Source: Croceicoccus sp. YJ47
GTDB lineage: Bacteria > Pseudomonadota > Alphaproteobacteria > Sphingomonadales > Sphingomonadaceae
Length of the DNA stretch: 64,000 nt
Direction of reading: 5' to 3'
NCBI RefSeq assembly: GCF_016745095.1
Contig: NZ_CP067087.1
Location: forward strand, 1,724,501 to 1,788,500
This document shows, piece after piece, positions 18,435-27,393 of this stretch (positions within the stretch are counted from its first letter, which is position 1; each line of letters opens with the position of its first letter). Below the pieces are notes generated by a model. That model saw only the letters and a list, made by a program, of their open reading frames with translations. It had not been told where the DNA came from and searched no databases. The position numbers and the translations under genes are program-made.

Positions 18435-19568
18435 TTATGCGTTAAGTGCGGCCCGGACCGTGCGCGCATAAATGCGCGTCAGCACGTCGAGATCGGCCAT
18501 CGCGACCGCCTCGTCCCGCTTGTGCATGGTGGCGTTGCACAAACCGAATTCGATGACCGGGCACAGCGCGCGCAGGAAGCGCGCGTCCGACGTGCCGCCG
18601 CTCGTCGACAATTCGGGGTCGATCCCCGTTTCGGCCCGGATCGCCTCGGCCAGCAGCGCCGAAAATTCGCCCGGCGGGGTCAGGAACGGCTCCCCCGAAA
18701 TCACCGGGACCGCAGTGCCGCCATGGCTTTCGGCGATCGCCTTCACCCGCGCGCCCAGTTCGGCGCCGGTGTGCATGTCGTTGAAGCGGATGGAGATGCG
18801 CGCCTTCGCCTGTGCCGGGATGACGTTATGGGCGGGGTTGCCAACCTCCAGCTCGGTGATTTCGAGGTTCGACGGCTGAAACCAGTCGGTCCCCTCGTCG
18901 AGCGTCAGCGCATCGAGTTCGGCGAGCATCGCGACGAGCCGCGGGATCGGATTGTCGGCGAGATGCGGATAGGCGACGTGCCCCTGCGTCCCCGCGACGG
19001 AGAGGAAGATATTGACCGAACCGCGCCGCCCGATCTTCATCATGTCGCCGAGCCGGTTGACCGAGGTCGGCTCCCCGACGAGGCACAGGTCGGGCGCGAC
19101 CTTCGCAGTCGCCATGTGTTCCATGATGGCGCGCGTGCCGTGGACGGCGGGGCCTTCCTCGTCGCCGGTGATGAGGAAGCTGATCGTGCCCGCATCGGCG
19201 GGGATGGCGGCGACGGCCGCGATCATGCAGGCGATCGACCCCTTCATGTCCACCGCCCCGCGGCCATAGAGGAGGTCGCCGCGAATGTCGGGTGCGAAGG
19301 CATCGGAATACCACCCTTCGCCCGGCGGCACCACGTCGAGATGGCCGGCAAAGGCGAAATGGCGGCTGCCCACCGGCCCTTCGCGCACGGCGAGGAGGTT
19401 TTCCACCGGCCCGTCGGGCGCCGCGCCGTCGACGGTGCGCGTCACGGCAAAGCCCAGCGGTTCGAGCATCGCGGCCATCGTATCGAATACCGCGCCGTGC
19501 GCCGGCGTCACGCTTTCGCATGCGATCAGACGGCGGGCGAGGTCGAGCGGTGAGGAAAGATCGGTCAT
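18435..19568 (-). CDS. dapE: Succinyl-diaminopimelate desuccinylase
   Basis: M20 family di-zinc hydrolase that converts N-succinyl-LL-diaminopimelate to LL-diaminopimelate; 377 residues. FAGHLDVVPPGEGW holds the first zinc His and Asp, GRGAVDMKGSIACM the bridging Asp, and TGDEEGPAVHGT the catalytic Glu pair. A dimerisation domain is in the middle and a C-terminal His ligand near the end. The ATG at 19568 gives the normal N-terminus; the upstream open frame is not conserved-looking. dapB, of the same pathway, is at 15260. Confidence 0.96.
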   Translation of the reverse strand: MTDLSSPLDLARRLIACESVTPAHGAVFDTMAAMLEPLGFAVTRTVDGAAPDGPVENLLAVREGPVGSRHFAFAGHLDVVPPGEGWYSDAFAPDIRGDLLYGRGAVDMKGSIACMIAAVAAIPADAGTISFLITGDEEGPAVHGTRAIMEHMATAKVAPDLCLVGEPTSVNRLGDMMKIGRRGSVNIFLSVAGTQGHVAYPHLADNPIPRLVAMLAELDALTLDEGTDWFQPSNLEITELEVGNPAHNVIPAQAKARISIRFNDMHTGAELGARVKAIAESHGGTAVPVISGEPFLTPPGEFSALLAEAIRAETGIDPELSTSGGTSDARFLRALCPVIEFGLCNATMHKRDEAVAMADLDVLTRIYARTVRAALNA

Positions 19569-19629
19569 GGCGCGCAGCGTTAGCGCAGCCGCCCATGAAA
19601 AAGCCAGCGTCGTTGGACGCAGCGCAGGA

Positions 19630-19767
19630 TCAGAACGGAAGAAACGGCCCCGCCGCCGCCAGCGCCATGGCACAGCCCGCGATGACGCAGCTGCGCGCGA
19701 GGGCGCCGGGCGTGGCGGCCAGGCGGGACCGGACAATATGATCGGCGCGGGAGACGAAAGCGTTCAT
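19630..19767 (-). CDS. Possible small membrane protein (45 residues)
   Basis: In the 240-base gap between dapE and the M14 peptidase, a minus-strand frame reads from ATG 19767 to TGA 19630. It starts MNAFVSRADHIVRSRLAATP and ends with a hydrophobic segment, CVIAGCAMALAAAGPFLPF. A GGAGG lies just before the ATG but is only one base away, closer than usual. The size, a basic start and a single helix fit a small membrane protein, but a chance frame cannot be excluded. Confidence 0.3.
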   Translation of the reverse strand: MNAFVSRADHIVRSRLAATPGALARSCVIAGCAMALAAAGPFLPF

Positions 19768-19808
19768 GCCTCCGAACGTAGCGCCCAATTCCTAACGCTT
19801 CGTTAAAA

Positions 19809-20966
19809 TCAGCCCCGCCGCATCAGCCATTGATACAGCGCCGCCATGCACGACCGGCCGAGCTCGATACAGCGGTCCGGGCTCCACCCGTTGGTCGCAT
19901 CGGCCATCGGGGCGTGATCCTTGAACGGCATTTCCAGCGTCATCGACACCGCGCCGAACCGACCGGCCAGCTGATTGGTGGAGATCGCCATGTTCGCCTT
20001 GCCCTTCGCGGTGAGGGGGTAGCCCTTGTCGGTCTGGAAATCGGGCGTCTGCGCCAGCAGCAGGTCGGAATAGAGGGTGTAGCCCTTCGCCTGCTCTTCG
20101 CTCGCGTCGGCGATGCCTTCGAACCCTGCGAGGAAGACGGCGGCGATTGCTTCGTCCCCGTGCACGTCCATCGCGAAATCGACGCCGGTTTCATCCATCG
20201 CGTTGCGGATGGCGAAGATTTCGGGCGATTTCTCGGGCGAAGGATCCTGCCATTCGCGGTTGAGATTCGTGCCAATGCCATTGGTGCGCAGATGGCCGCG
20301 GCGGCTGCCGTCCGGGTTGCAGTTGGGCACGATATGGAATGTCGCCTTCTGCCGCAGGGCGCGGCCCACCGGGTCGGACGGATCGGTGAGCAGGGCGATC
20401 GCCCCTTCCATCCACCATTCCGCCATCGATTCGCCGGGATGCTGCCGGGCATAAAGCCAGACTTGCGTATCGCCCTCACCCATTTCGAGGCAATCGATCG
20501 CCTGCCCGTCGAGCGTTTCGCCCAATGTGCGATGGGTAACCCCTTCGGTCAGCGCGGCCTGCGCAACGAGATCGTTGTGCCGGTCCATCGAATAGGGCGC
20601 GAAATAGGCGAACCACGCGAGATCGCCCATCGGCGTGTAGCGGATGGTGAGCGTGCCCCCATCCTCGCCCGGCGCCCATTCGGTATCCGCGCGCAGCCAT
20701 TCGGCGCGATCCTCCGACACGCACGCCTTGTAATCGGCCCAGCCATCCGGATAGGCAGACTGCGCAAGTCCGGTGATCCGCAGCGTCAGTTCGCGCCCCG
20801 CCGCCCCGGCGACGCGGAAATGGAACCACTGGAAAAATTCGCTCTGCTCGTCCTTGCGGATGGTCAGCCATGCCTCCGCCCCCGAAACGCGCGTCACCGC
20901 GATATTGCCGGCATCGAAGGCGGCATTGATGGCAATATCGGCGTTTTCGTGGGTGGTATCGGTCAT
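19809..20966 (-). CDS. M14 family zinc carboxypeptidase (cytosolic carboxypeptidase-like)
   Basis: A 385-residue protein with no signal peptide. The N-terminal domain (about residues 1-125) is the beta-rich domain found in cytosolic carboxypeptidases. The catalytic domain follows: ARQHPGES gives the H-x-x-E zinc pair near residue 180, [15 protein letters not shown] the substrate Asn/Arg region, AMDVHGDE the third zinc His, and MTLEMPFKD the catalytic Glu. Bacterial members of the M14D group are poorly characterised. It starts nine bases after the DUF4136 lipoprotein gene, so they probably share a transcript. Confidence 0.9.
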   Translation of the reverse strand: MTDTTHENADIAINAAFDAGNIAVTRVSGAEAWLTIRKDEQSEFFQWFHFRVAGAAGRELTLRITGLAQSAYPDGWADYKACVSEDRAEWLRADTEWAPGEDGGTLTIRYTPMGDLAWFAYFAPYSMDRHNDLVAQAALTEGVTHRTLGETLDGQAIDCLEMGEGDTQVWLYARQHPGESMAEWWMEGAIALLTDPSDPVGRALRQKATFHIVPNCNPDGSRRGHLRTNGIGTNLNREWQDPSPEKSPEIFAIRNAMDETGVDFAMDVHGDEAIAAVFLAGFEGIADASEEQAKGYTLYSDLLLAQTPDFQTDKGYPLTAKGKANMAISTNQLAGRFGAVSMTLEMPFKDHAPMADATNGWSPDRCIELGRSCMAALYQWLMRRG

Positions 20967-20975
20967 GGGGTCGGA

Positions 20976-21593
20976 TCAGTCCTTTACGGTGTAGGTTTCG
21001 CTGGGTTCGCCCGGAAAATCGGCGAACAGGGCGGCGGCCAGCCTTTGCGCGGCGGTGGCCGCGTCGGCAAGCCCGGATTTGGCCTCGACATATTGATCGG
21101 CGCGGCCTTCCCACACCGATTCGCCGCTGGCCCGGTCGCGGATCACGACCGAAAGCTCGTTCGACACCTGCTCGGGCGGCGGTCCGCTGAGGTCGATGCC
21201 GACGCCCACGCCGACGCCCGAACCGTATCCGCCGGTCGATCCGCCGACCCCGACGCTGACCGGGCCGCGGCGGCGTTCGGGGCGCATCGTGTCGCGGCGC
21301 ACGAAAATTTCGGCGACTTGCGCGCTGTCGGCGCGGTTCGTCGGGGTATAGCCCGCCTCGGCGAGCTCTGCCGCGACCGCGGCGCGCCACGGCTCCAGCA
21401 TGAGCGAGCCGCCCGGCATGTCGGGGGTCACGATCTCCACCGTGCCGCGGTCGGCCAGGTTCAATCGTTCGGGCGCGCTGAACCGCGTGACATCGACGGG
21501 CGGCGTCGTGGCGCACGCCCCCAGCATCGCCGGCGCCACGAGTGCGAGCGCCAGCATGGGCAGGGTTCCTGGCGTGAATGCGCGAAATGTCAT
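20976..21593 (-). CDS. DUF4136 domain lipoprotein
   Basis: A 205-residue protein with a lipoprotein signal ending in AMLGACATT, so predicted to be membrane-anchored in the periplasm. The mature domain matches DUF4136 in layout: FSAPERLNLADRGTVEI early, SNELSVVIRDRASGESVWEG late, and a closing helix. A Gly/Val repeat (VGVGGSTGGYGSGVGVGVGI) lies in the middle. Function is unknown. It is divergent from galE with about 130 bases between the starts and is upstream of the M14 peptidase. Confidence 0.83.
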   Translation of the reverse strand: MTFRAFTPGTLPMLALALVAPAMLGACATTPPVDVTRFSAPERLNLADRGTVEIVTPDMPGGSLMLEPWRAAVAAELAEAGYTPTNRADSAQVAEIFVRRDTMRPERRRGPVSVGVGGSTGGYGSGVGVGVGIDLSGPPPEQVSNELSVVIRDRASGESVWEGRADQYVEAKSGLADAATAAQRLAAALFADFPGEPSETYTVKD

Positions 21594-21725
21594 GATCGTC
21601 TCCCGAACCGGCGAAATAATGTGAGGCGTCCGATTAGGGGATGCATCGTGTATTCGCGCTTAACTTGCAGGCCGGGTTCGAATAGGTCACCCATCGACTA
21701 TGGACCAAATGCCGAGGAGCCCGCG

Positions 21726-22766
21726 ATGGTGAAATCCGACGACAGTGCAAAAGTTCCGGTGCTGGTGACCGGCGGGGCCGGATATATCGGGAGCCATGCC
21801 GTGCTGGCCCTGCTCGACAAGGGGTGGGACGTCGCGGTGATCGACGATCTGTCGACCGGCTTTCGCTGGGCGATCCCGGACGAGGTCGCGTTTTATCAAG
21901 GCGACATCGCCGATGCCGAATTGCTGTCCCGCATCTTTGCCGAGCAGGGCACGCGCGCGATCATGCATTTCGCAGGCTCGATCATCGTGCCGGAATCGGT
22001 GTCGGACCCGCTGAAATATTACGACAACAACACGGTGAAAGGGCGCGCCCTGATCGCGGCGGCGGTCGAACATGGCGTGCCGCACATGATCTTCTCCTCC
22101 ACCGCCACGGTGTATGGCGAGCCGGACCTGAAACCGCTGCAGGAGGATCTGCCGCTGTCGCCGGTCAATCCCTATGGCATGTCGAAGCTCATGACCGAGC
22201 GGATCCTTGCCGATTGTTCGCGCGCCTACGACCTCAACCATTGCGTGCTGCGCTATTTCAACGTGGCGGGCGCCGATCCCGATGCGCGCAGCGGGCAGTC
22301 CAGCATCGGGGCGACCCATCTCATCAAGGTGGCGGTCGAATCGGCCTTGGGCAAGCGCGGGCCGGTCGGCGTGTTCGGCACCGATTATCCGACCCCCGAC
22401 GGCACCGGGGTGCGCGATTACATCCACGTGTCCGACCTCGCCGATGCGCATGTCCTCGCGCTGGAGGCGTTGATCGCGCAGCCGGAGCGCAGCCTGACCA
22501 TGAATGTGGGGTATGGCCGCGGTTTTTCCGTGCTCGAAGTGCTCGACGCGGTGGACCGGGTGGTGGGACAGCCGGTGCCGCGCGTGATGGAGGGGCGCCG
22601 CGCGGGCGACGTGCCCTCGCTCGTGTCGGACAACAGCCGGATCATGGACACCGTGCCATGGCAGCCGCGGCACGACGATCTGGAAACGATCATCGGTCAC
22701 GCGCTGCAATGGGAAAAGCGGCTGACTGGCCTGCGTGAGGGGCAAGGTAGCGGGCAGGGCGGGTAA
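21726..22766 (+). CDS. galE: UDP-glucose 4-epimerase
   Basis: Interconverts UDP-glucose and UDP-galactose (short-chain dehydrogenase family); 346 residues. The NAD-binding start is VLVTGGAGYIGSHAVLALL, followed by the catalytic Ser in FSSTATVYGEP, the catalytic Tyr-x-x-x-Lys in NPYGMSKLMTE, and YFNVAGADPDARSGQS. The ATG at 21726 gives the expected N-terminus; the frame upstream is antisense to the M14 and DUF4136 genes. The product probably supplies UDP-galactose to the polysaccharide locus at the right of the window (inference). Confidence 0.95.
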   Translation: MVKSDDSAKVPVLVTGGAGYIGSHAVLALLDKGWDVAVIDDLSTGFRWAIPDEVAFYQGDIADAELLSRIFAEQGTRAIMHFAGSIIVPESVSDPLKYYDNNTVKGRALIAAAVEHGVPHMIFSSTATVYGEPDLKPLQEDLPLSPVNPYGMSKLMTERILADCSRAYDLNHCVLRYFNVAGADPDARSGQSSIGATHLIKVAVESALGKRGPVGVFGTDYPTPDGTGVRDYIHVSDLADAHVLALEALIAQPERSLTMNVGYGRGFSVLEVLDAVDRVVGQPVPRVMEGRRAGDVPSLVSDNSRIMDTVPWQPRHDDLETIIGHALQWEKRLTGLREGQGSGQGG

Positions 22767-22785
22767 CCCGCGCGCCAAACGTGCC

Positions 22786-22814
22786 TTGACTCAAGGCTGG
22801 GCTGCACCTATCCG
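22786..22814 (+). promoter_or_regulatory. Candidate sigma-70 type promoter for rpmJ
   Basis: TTGACT and TATCCG are separated by exactly 17 bases. The pair lies between galE and rpmJ and would give a leader of about 120 bases before the rpmJ ATG at 22944. The -35 box is a 5 of 6 match; the -10 box is weaker. Confidence 0.4.
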
Positions 22815-22943
22815 CCCCACCTTGATTTCGGCGGGTTCGCGTCCATATGGATCGCACCCCCGCCACAGACGGATGCCCACCCGGTCATCTGTCGGAATGC
22901 GCCCGGTGGGGTCGATCTCTCACCGGCAATTGGGAACGAGACA

Positions 22944-23069
22944 ATGAAGATTCGCAACAGCCTCAAATCGCTGAAGAACCGTCACCGCGACAACCGCGTG
23001 ATCCGCCGTCGCGGCCGGGTCTATGTCATCAACAAGACCAATCGCCGGTTCAAGGCCCGCCAGGGCTGA
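22944..23069 (+). CDS. rpmJ: 50S ribosomal protein L36
   Basis: A 41-residue, very basic protein: [20 protein letters not shown], then [20 protein letters not shown] and a final Gly. This matches the longer, Cys-free (C-minus) form of L36, which lacks the zinc ribbon. GGGAACGAG precedes the ATG. It stands alone here with its own candidate promoter upstream and hairpins downstream, as is usual for rpmJ in alphaproteobacteria. Confidence 0.95.
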   Translation: MKIRNSLKSLKNRHRDNRVIRRRGRVYVINKTNRRFKARQG

Positions 23070-23118
23070 ACCCATGCGTATCGGGCCGTTTGCCGGCCCG
23101 GTGGCCTTGCGTGAAGAT

Positions 23119-23147
23119 GCGCCGCCGGGGCGACCGGGCGGCGCTTT
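23119..23147 (+). terminator. Likely rpmJ terminator
   Basis: GCGCCGCC (23119-23126) pairs with GGCGGCGC (23137-23144) and is followed by TTT. Another perfect 7-bp hairpin, CGGGCCG/CGGCCCG, lies at 23082-23100. The T-run is short, so termination may be partial, with read-through into the HAD gene. Confidence 0.5.
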
Positions 23148-23177
23148 CGCGTATGCGTGCGCGACGGGAGTGATCTG

Positions 23178-23801
23178 GTGATAGATGATCGCACGGTCGA
23201 CCATGTCGTGTTCGATGTCGGCATGGTGCTGTTCCGCTGGGACCTACGCTATCTTTATCGCCCGATGATCGACGATCCGGCGCGGCTCGAATGGTTCGTG
23301 ACCCATGTGGTGACGCCCGAATGGCACCACGGCCACGACGAAGGGCGTGACCTCGCCGAGATGGTCGCCGAGCGCAAGGCCGCGTTCCCGGACGAGGGCG
23401 CGCTCATCGACGCCTATGCGACGCGGTTTACGGAATCCATCCCCGGCCCGGTTCCAGGCTCGCTCGAGCTGGTCGAGGAGCTGGACGCCGCCGGCGTTCC
23501 GCTCTGGGCGATCACCAATTTCGCCGACAGCTTCTGGAAACAGTTCCGCGCGACGCAGCCGGTTTTCGACCGGTTTCGCGACATCGTCGTGTCCGGCACG
23601 GAAAAGCTGGCCAAGCCGGAGCCGGAAATCTTCGACCTTGCCGCGCGCCGTTTCGGGATCGCGCCTGCGACCGCCCTGTTCATCGACGACCGCCGCGACA
23701 ATGTCGAGGCCGCCGCCGCGCTCGGGTGGCAGGTGCATCATTTCACCGATGCGCCCACGCTGCGCGCCGATTTCGAGCGGCGGGGCCTGCTCGGTTCGTG
23801 A
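23178..23801 (+). CDS. HAD-IA family hydrolase (GTG start)
   Basis: Haloacid dehalogenase-like phosphatase of 207 residues. Motif I is VVFDVGMVLFRWD, with the nucleophile Asp but Gly in place of the usual second Asp-x-Asp residue. Motif II is WAITNFADSF, motif III includes the Lys of EKLAKPEPEIFDLAARR, and motif IV is LFIDDRRDNVEAA. This set is typical of the YihX-like HAD-IA group, which dephosphorylates small sugar phosphates. The GTG at 23178 has GGGAG seven bases upstream; an earlier in-frame GTG is at 23157. Confidence 0.9.
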   Translation: MIDDRTVDHVVFDVGMVLFRWDLRYLYRPMIDDPARLEWFVTHVVTPEWHHGHDEGRDLAEMVAERKAAFPDEGALIDAYATRFTESIPGPVPGSLELVEELDAAGVPLWAITNFADSFWKQFRATQPVFDRFRDIVVSGTEKLAKPEPEIFDLAARRFGIAPATALFIDDRRDNVEAAAALGWQVHHFTDAPTLRADFERRGLLGS

Positions 23802-23856
23802 TGGCGCGGGTCGGGTGCTTTCGTGCGCGGGTGCTTTGCGGTAGGGCGGGCGCACG

Positions 23857-24426
23857 ATGACTCGCCTGACCGTCAACGATCGCCCGGTCCAATTCCTGAT
23901 GGATGGGGATACGCCGCTGGTCTGGGCGCTGCGCGATGCGGCGAATCTCACCGGTACGAAGCATGGCTGTGGCAATGGCGATTGCGGCGCGTGCATGGTC
24001 ATCATCGACGGGCAGGCGATCCGGTCCTGCCTCGTGTCGCTGGCCGAGGTGGAGGGGCGATATGTCACCACGATCGAGGCGCTGTCCCCCGACCGTTCGC
24101 ACCCGCTGCAACAGGCGATGGTGGCCGAGGGGGCAATTCAATGCGGCTTCTGCACGCCGGGCATCGTTATGGCGGGGGCGGCCCTGCTGGCCCGCGATCC
24201 GGCGCCGGGCCGCGCCGCGATCGACGATGCGATCCGCAATCTGTGCCCGTGCGGCGCGCATCCGCGGATCGTGCGGGCATTCGAACGGGCGAGCCGGTCG
24301 CTCCGCCGCCGCGAACCTGCGGGCGACGTGCCCGCCCCCGGCATCGACCCGGCGCAGGCCGCGCGCGACGTGCCCGCCATGGCGCCCGGCAACCCGACTA
24401 TCGCAAGTGAGGAGAACGACGAATGA
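23857..24426 (+). CDS. IorA-like [2Fe-2S] subunit of a molybdopterin oxidoreductase
   Basis: Small electron-transfer subunit of the xanthine dehydrogenase family; 189 residues. The plant-type cluster site is HGCGNGDCGACMVIIDGQAI followed by RSC. The second cluster is CGFCTPG plus NLCPCGAHPRI, where the usual form is CRCGTYPRI. The last 40 residues are an Ala/Pro-rich extension. It overlaps the ArsC-like gene by ATGA. The large subunit normally adjacent is missing here; the IorB-like gene at 2180 is the only candidate in the window. Pairing of the two is inference. Confidence 0.87.
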   Translation: MTRLTVNDRPVQFLMDGDTPLVWALRDAANLTGTKHGCGNGDCGACMVIIDGQAIRSCLVSLAEVEGRYVTTIEALSPDRSHPLQQAMVAEGAIQCGFCTPGIVMAGAALLARDPAPGRAAIDDAIRNLCPCGAHPRIVRAFERASRSLRRREPAGDVPAPGIDPAQAARDVPAMAPGNPTIASEENDE

Positions 24427-24767
24427 AGGCCACCATCTGGCACAATCCGAAATGCGGCACCTCGCGCAAGACGCTCGCCATCCTGGAGGACACGCCAGGC
24501 GTCGAGGTCGAGGTGGTCGAATATCTGAAAAACCCGCCGAGCGCGGCGCGCCTGCGCGGCCTCTACGAAAAGGCGGGCATCACGCCGCAGCAGGGCCTGC
24601 GCATGCGAGGCACGGATGCGGCCGAACGCGGCCTGCCCGATGCCGACGATGATACGGTGCTCAACGCGATGGCGGCCGAGCCGATGCTGATCGAGCGGCC
24701 GCTGGTCGAGACGGAAAAGGGTGCCCGTCTGTGCCGGCCGCAGGATACGGTGCACGAAATCCTTTAA
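24423..24767 (+). CDS. ArsC/Spx-family reductase (arsenate reductase-like)
   Basis: A 114-residue thioredoxin-fold protein of the glutaredoxin-dependent ArsC family. HNPKCGTSRKTLAIL places the active-site Cys at residue 11, and EPMLIERPLVETEKGARLCR supplies the Arg used for oxyanion binding. GAGGAG lies eight bases before the ATG, which overlaps the IorA stop. No arsR, arsB or arsH is nearby, so an arsenic role is not supported by context; the family also contains proteins of unknown substrate. Confidence 0.88.
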   Translation: MKATIWHNPKCGTSRKTLAILEDTPGVEVEVVEYLKNPPSAARLRGLYEKAGITPQQGLRMRGTDAAERGLPDADDDTVLNAMAAEPMLIERPLVETEKGARLCRPQDTVHEIL

Positions 24768-24869
24768 CTTACCGATGTTTGCACCGATGTATGCCCCGGC
24801 GCTTGCAAAGCGGGCCGCGATTTGCCACGCCCGCGCCACGATCGGTTAAGAGGCGGAGACGATTATTTC

Positions 24870-25502
24870 ATGGCGGGTACCGAATTGACGCGCGAGACCA
24901 TCACGCGCCGGGCAAAGCGCCGCCTTTCCCGGGCGCTTGGACCCTGGGGCGTGTTCTTCAAAGGGTTCGTGCAGCACCCGGTAATGGTCGGTTCGATCAT
25001 TCCGTCCTCGCGCTTTACCATCGACCGCATGCTGTCGCGCACGGATTGGAGCCGGTGCGATCTGTTTGTCGAATATGGCCCCGGCGTCGGCACGTTCTGC
25101 CAACCGGTGCTCGACCGGATGAAGCGGGATGCCGCGCTCATCGTGATCGACACCAACCCGCTCTACATCGATTACCTCAACCGCACGATCGCCGATAGCC
25201 GGTTCACCGCCGTGCTCGGCTCCGCCGCGGATGTGGAGGCGATCATCGCCGCGCATGGCCATGACGGGGCGGATTACGTTCTTTCGGGTCTGCCGTTTTC
25301 GACCCTTCCGGATGGGGTGGGCCCGGCCATCGTCGACGCCACCCACCGCGTGTTGCGACCCGGCGGCGCGTTTCTCGTCTATCAGTTTTCGGCCAAGGCG
25401 CGCGATTTCATGGCCCGCCGGTTCCGCCGGATCGACAGCGATTTCGAACCGCTCAACGTGCTGCCGTGCAAGATGTTCTGGGGCTGGAAAGACGCGGGCT
25501 GA
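24870..25502 (+). CDS. Class I SAM-dependent methyltransferase (PmtA-like)
   Basis: A 210-residue Rossmann methyltransferase. VEYGPGVGTFCQPVL is motif I, VIDTNPLYIDYLNR contains the acidic residue after strand 2, and DYVLSGLPFSTLPDG is the motif IV region. The N-terminal FVQHPVMVGSIIPSSR is typical of proteins annotated as phospholipid N-methyltransferases or rRNA dimethylase-like. Phosphatidylethanolamine methylation is plausible but not proven. The ATG at 24870 has a purine-rich AGGCGGAGA ahead of it. Convergent with the membrane protein gene. Confidence 0.85.
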   Translation: MAGTELTRETITRRAKRRLSRALGPWGVFFKGFVQHPVMVGSIIPSSRFTIDRMLSRTDWSRCDLFVEYGPGVGTFCQPVLDRMKRDAALIVIDTNPLYIDYLNRTIADSRFTAVLGSAADVEAIIAAHGHDGADYVLSGLPFSTLPDGVGPAIVDATHRVLRPGGAFLVYQFSAKARDFMARRFRRIDSDFEPLNVLPCKMFWGWKDAG

Positions 25503-25505
25503 GCG

Positions 25506-26354
25506 TCACTCGCCGGGCGTCGCCGCAAGCTGTGCCCAGATCGCCGTCAGCACCGCCGTCGTGATCAGCGAATAGACCGCGCCCACCAGCGCCCCGATAA
25601 AGCCGACGACGACCGCCGCGCCATCCGCCCCGACGAGCGGGAGCAGGATCAGGCCCGGAATGAGCGTCGCCACCGTATAGACGATCAGCGCCGACAGCGT
25701 CAGCAGCGCGAGAAAGAACAGCAGCCGCGTCGCATTCCCCCGCGTCAGCCGCCACGCGCGCAGCAAGGCATCGAACGGATTGCGCACCCGCTGTGCCACC
25801 ATGACCGGCGCGGTCAGCACCGCCCGGATGAAGAGATAGAGCGCGATGGCCAGCGCAATGAGCGTGCCGAACGCCCCGGCCGAAGAGGCGCTGCCTGCCG
25901 CCGCCCCCGCCGTCGCGACCGGCACCAGCACGAGCAGCATGACCACGCCGATACCCGACAGAAGCACGAGCTGCGCCGCGACATAGCTCGGCAAATAGCG
26001 CAGCGCCTGCTTCATCGCCTCCCCCACGGTGGGCCGCGCCGGATCGGCGAGCAGCGCGATCACGGCGAGCACGCCCACGCTCTGCATCAACAGCGAGGCG
26101 AGCAGGACCGGCCACCAGCCGGCGAAAAGGTCGAGCATCGCCTGCGTCGCGGCATCCCCCTCCAGCCCGTCCTGCGGCGAGGGGAGGACGAAATTCACGA
26201 GCAGCTGCGGCAGGAGAAAGAACACCCCCGCCACGATGAGCAGCAATTGCCGGTTCGCCGCGATCATCGCCGCGGCGCGCGACCATGCCCGGCCGATGTC
26301 GAGTTTTGCAGGCGGCGGCCCCTTGGGCGCCGGTTTCCATGAAGGTAATGCCAT
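25506..26354 (-). CDS. Polytopic membrane protein of unknown function
   Basis: A 282-residue protein with about six hydrophobic segments, including [39 protein letters not shown], and a C-terminal pair ending [40 protein letters not shown] is an amphipathic linker of the kind seen in glycerophosphodiester phosphodiesterase membrane-domain proteins. It may belong to that loosely defined group. The ATG at 26354 gives a short cytoplasmic N-terminus. Divergent from lipB by 41 bases. Confidence 0.75.
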   Translation of the reverse strand: MALPSWKPAPKGPPPAKLDIGRAWSRAAAMIAANRQLLLIVAGVFFLLPQLLVNFVLPSPQDGLEGDAATQAMLDLFAGWWPVLLASLLMQSVGVLAVIALLADPARPTVGEAMKQALRYLPSYVAAQLVLLSGIGVVMLLVLVPVATAGAAAGSASSAGAFGTLIALAIALYLFIRAVLTAPVMVAQRVRNPFDALLRAWRLTRGNATRLLFFLALLTLSALIVYTVATLIPGLILLPLVGADGAAVVVGFIGALVGAVYSLITTAVLTAIWAQLAATPGE

Positions 26355-26395
26355 GGGTCTTGATTGGCACGGCATTTGCCGCCACGCAACGCGCG

Positions 26396-27082
26396 ATGAC
26401 CGATGAAACGAGGGATATGCCCGCCTCCGCACAGGACGGGATCGAATGGCGCCATAGCTATGAGCAGGTCGCCTATCGCGATGCGCTGGCCGAGATGGAG
26501 GTCCGCAATGCCGCGATTCGCGACGGCGCGCGCGAGCTGATCTGGATGCTCGAACATCCGCCCGTCTATACCGCGGGGACCAGCGCGAAGGATGCCGATC
26601 TGCTCGACCCGCGATTCGACGTGGTGAAGGCCGGGCGCGGCGGGCAATTCACCTATCACGGGCCGGGGCAGCGGATCGGATACGTCCTGCTCGACCTCAG
26701 CCGCCGGGCGCGCGACGTGCGCGGTTTCGTGCATGCGCTCGAAGGGTGGGTGATCGACACGCTGGCCGATTTCGATGTCGAAAGCTGGCGGGCGGAGGGA
26801 CGCATCGGCATCTGGACCCGCGACATCGACGGGCGCGAGGCGAAGATCGGCGCGATCGGCGTGCGCGTGCGCAAATGGGTGACGATGCACGGGTTCAGCG
26901 TGAACCTGTCGCCCGATCTTACCCATTTCACCGGCATCGTGCCCTGCGGCATCAGCGAATTCGGCGTGACCAGCCTCGAACGGCTCGGCCGCGCGGTGTC
27001 GGCGCGCGAATGGGACGAGGCGATGGGGCGGCACAGCGAAACGTTTCTCTCCGCGCTGGACCGCAAATGCCCGACGGAGTAA
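26396..27082 (+). CDS. lipB: Octanoyl-[acyl-carrier-protein]:protein N-octanoyltransferase
   Basis: First enzyme of lipoate synthesis: it moves octanoate from ACP to lipoyl domains; 228 residues. Family motifs are [39 protein letters not shown] with the catalytic Lys, and [15 protein letters not shown] with the nucleophilic Cys. Two starts are possible: ATG 26396, and ATG 26417, where GAGGG sits too close to the start codon to be decisive. The next gene begins 11 bases after the stop. Confidence 0.95.
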   Translation: MTDETRDMPASAQDGIEWRHSYEQVAYRDALAEMEVRNAAIRDGARELIWMLEHPPVYTAGTSAKDADLLDPRFDVVKAGRGGQFTYHGPGQRIGYVLLDLSRRARDVRGFVHALEGWVIDTLADFDVESWRAEGRIGIWTRDIDGREAKIGAIGVRVRKWVTMHGFSVNLSPDLTHFTGIVPCGISEFGVTSLERLGRAVSAREWDEAMGRHSETFLSALDRKCPTE

Positions 27083-27093
27083 TCAGCGACGCC

Positions 27094-27393
27094 ATGGCGA
27101 AAACGATCCTCACCCTCACGATGGCGGCGCTGCTGCCGCTCCTGTCCGGCTGTAACGACACGGCGGACGCTCCGGCCGAGGCCGAGGGCGCGGCGGCGCA
27201 GGGCGAGGTGCTTCCCGGCACGATCGACGATGCGATGATCCCGCTCGATCAGCTCCAATCGCAGGGCATGCCGGTCAGCGAAGCGGAAGGGGAAGACGAG
27301 AACGCCGGCGAAGGCGCGGATGATGCCGATGCCGATGTCGATGCGGATACCGAAACCGACGCCGCGACGCCGGACGCCGAACCCGAAGACTAG
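27094..27393 (+). CDS. Small acidic predicted lipoprotein
   Basis: A 99-residue protein. The signal peptide (AKTILTLTMAALLPLLSGC) ends in a lipobox Cys at residue 20. The mature part is very acidic and of low complexity; its C-terminal 35 residues are mostly Asp, Ala, Glu and Thr, with a short GCCGAT-type repeat around 27317-27354. No domain is recognised. It follows lipB by 11 bases. Its stop overlaps that of the convergent DUF2254 gene by four bases. Confidence 0.65.
   Translation: MAKTILTLTMAALLPLLSGCNDTADAPAEAEGAAAQGEVLPGTIDDAMIPLDQLQSQGMPVSEAEGEDENAGEGADDADADVDADTETDAATPDAEPED

Noticed and set aside
24423-24767. Arsenic-resistance island
   Set aside because: Only the ArsC-like gene is present; no arsR, arsB, acr3 or arsH lies nearby.
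27317-27354. Short GATGCC-type repeat as a contingency (phase-variation) locus
   Set aside because: The units are imperfect and number only a few; they encode an Asp/Ala tail and would not be expected to slip readily.
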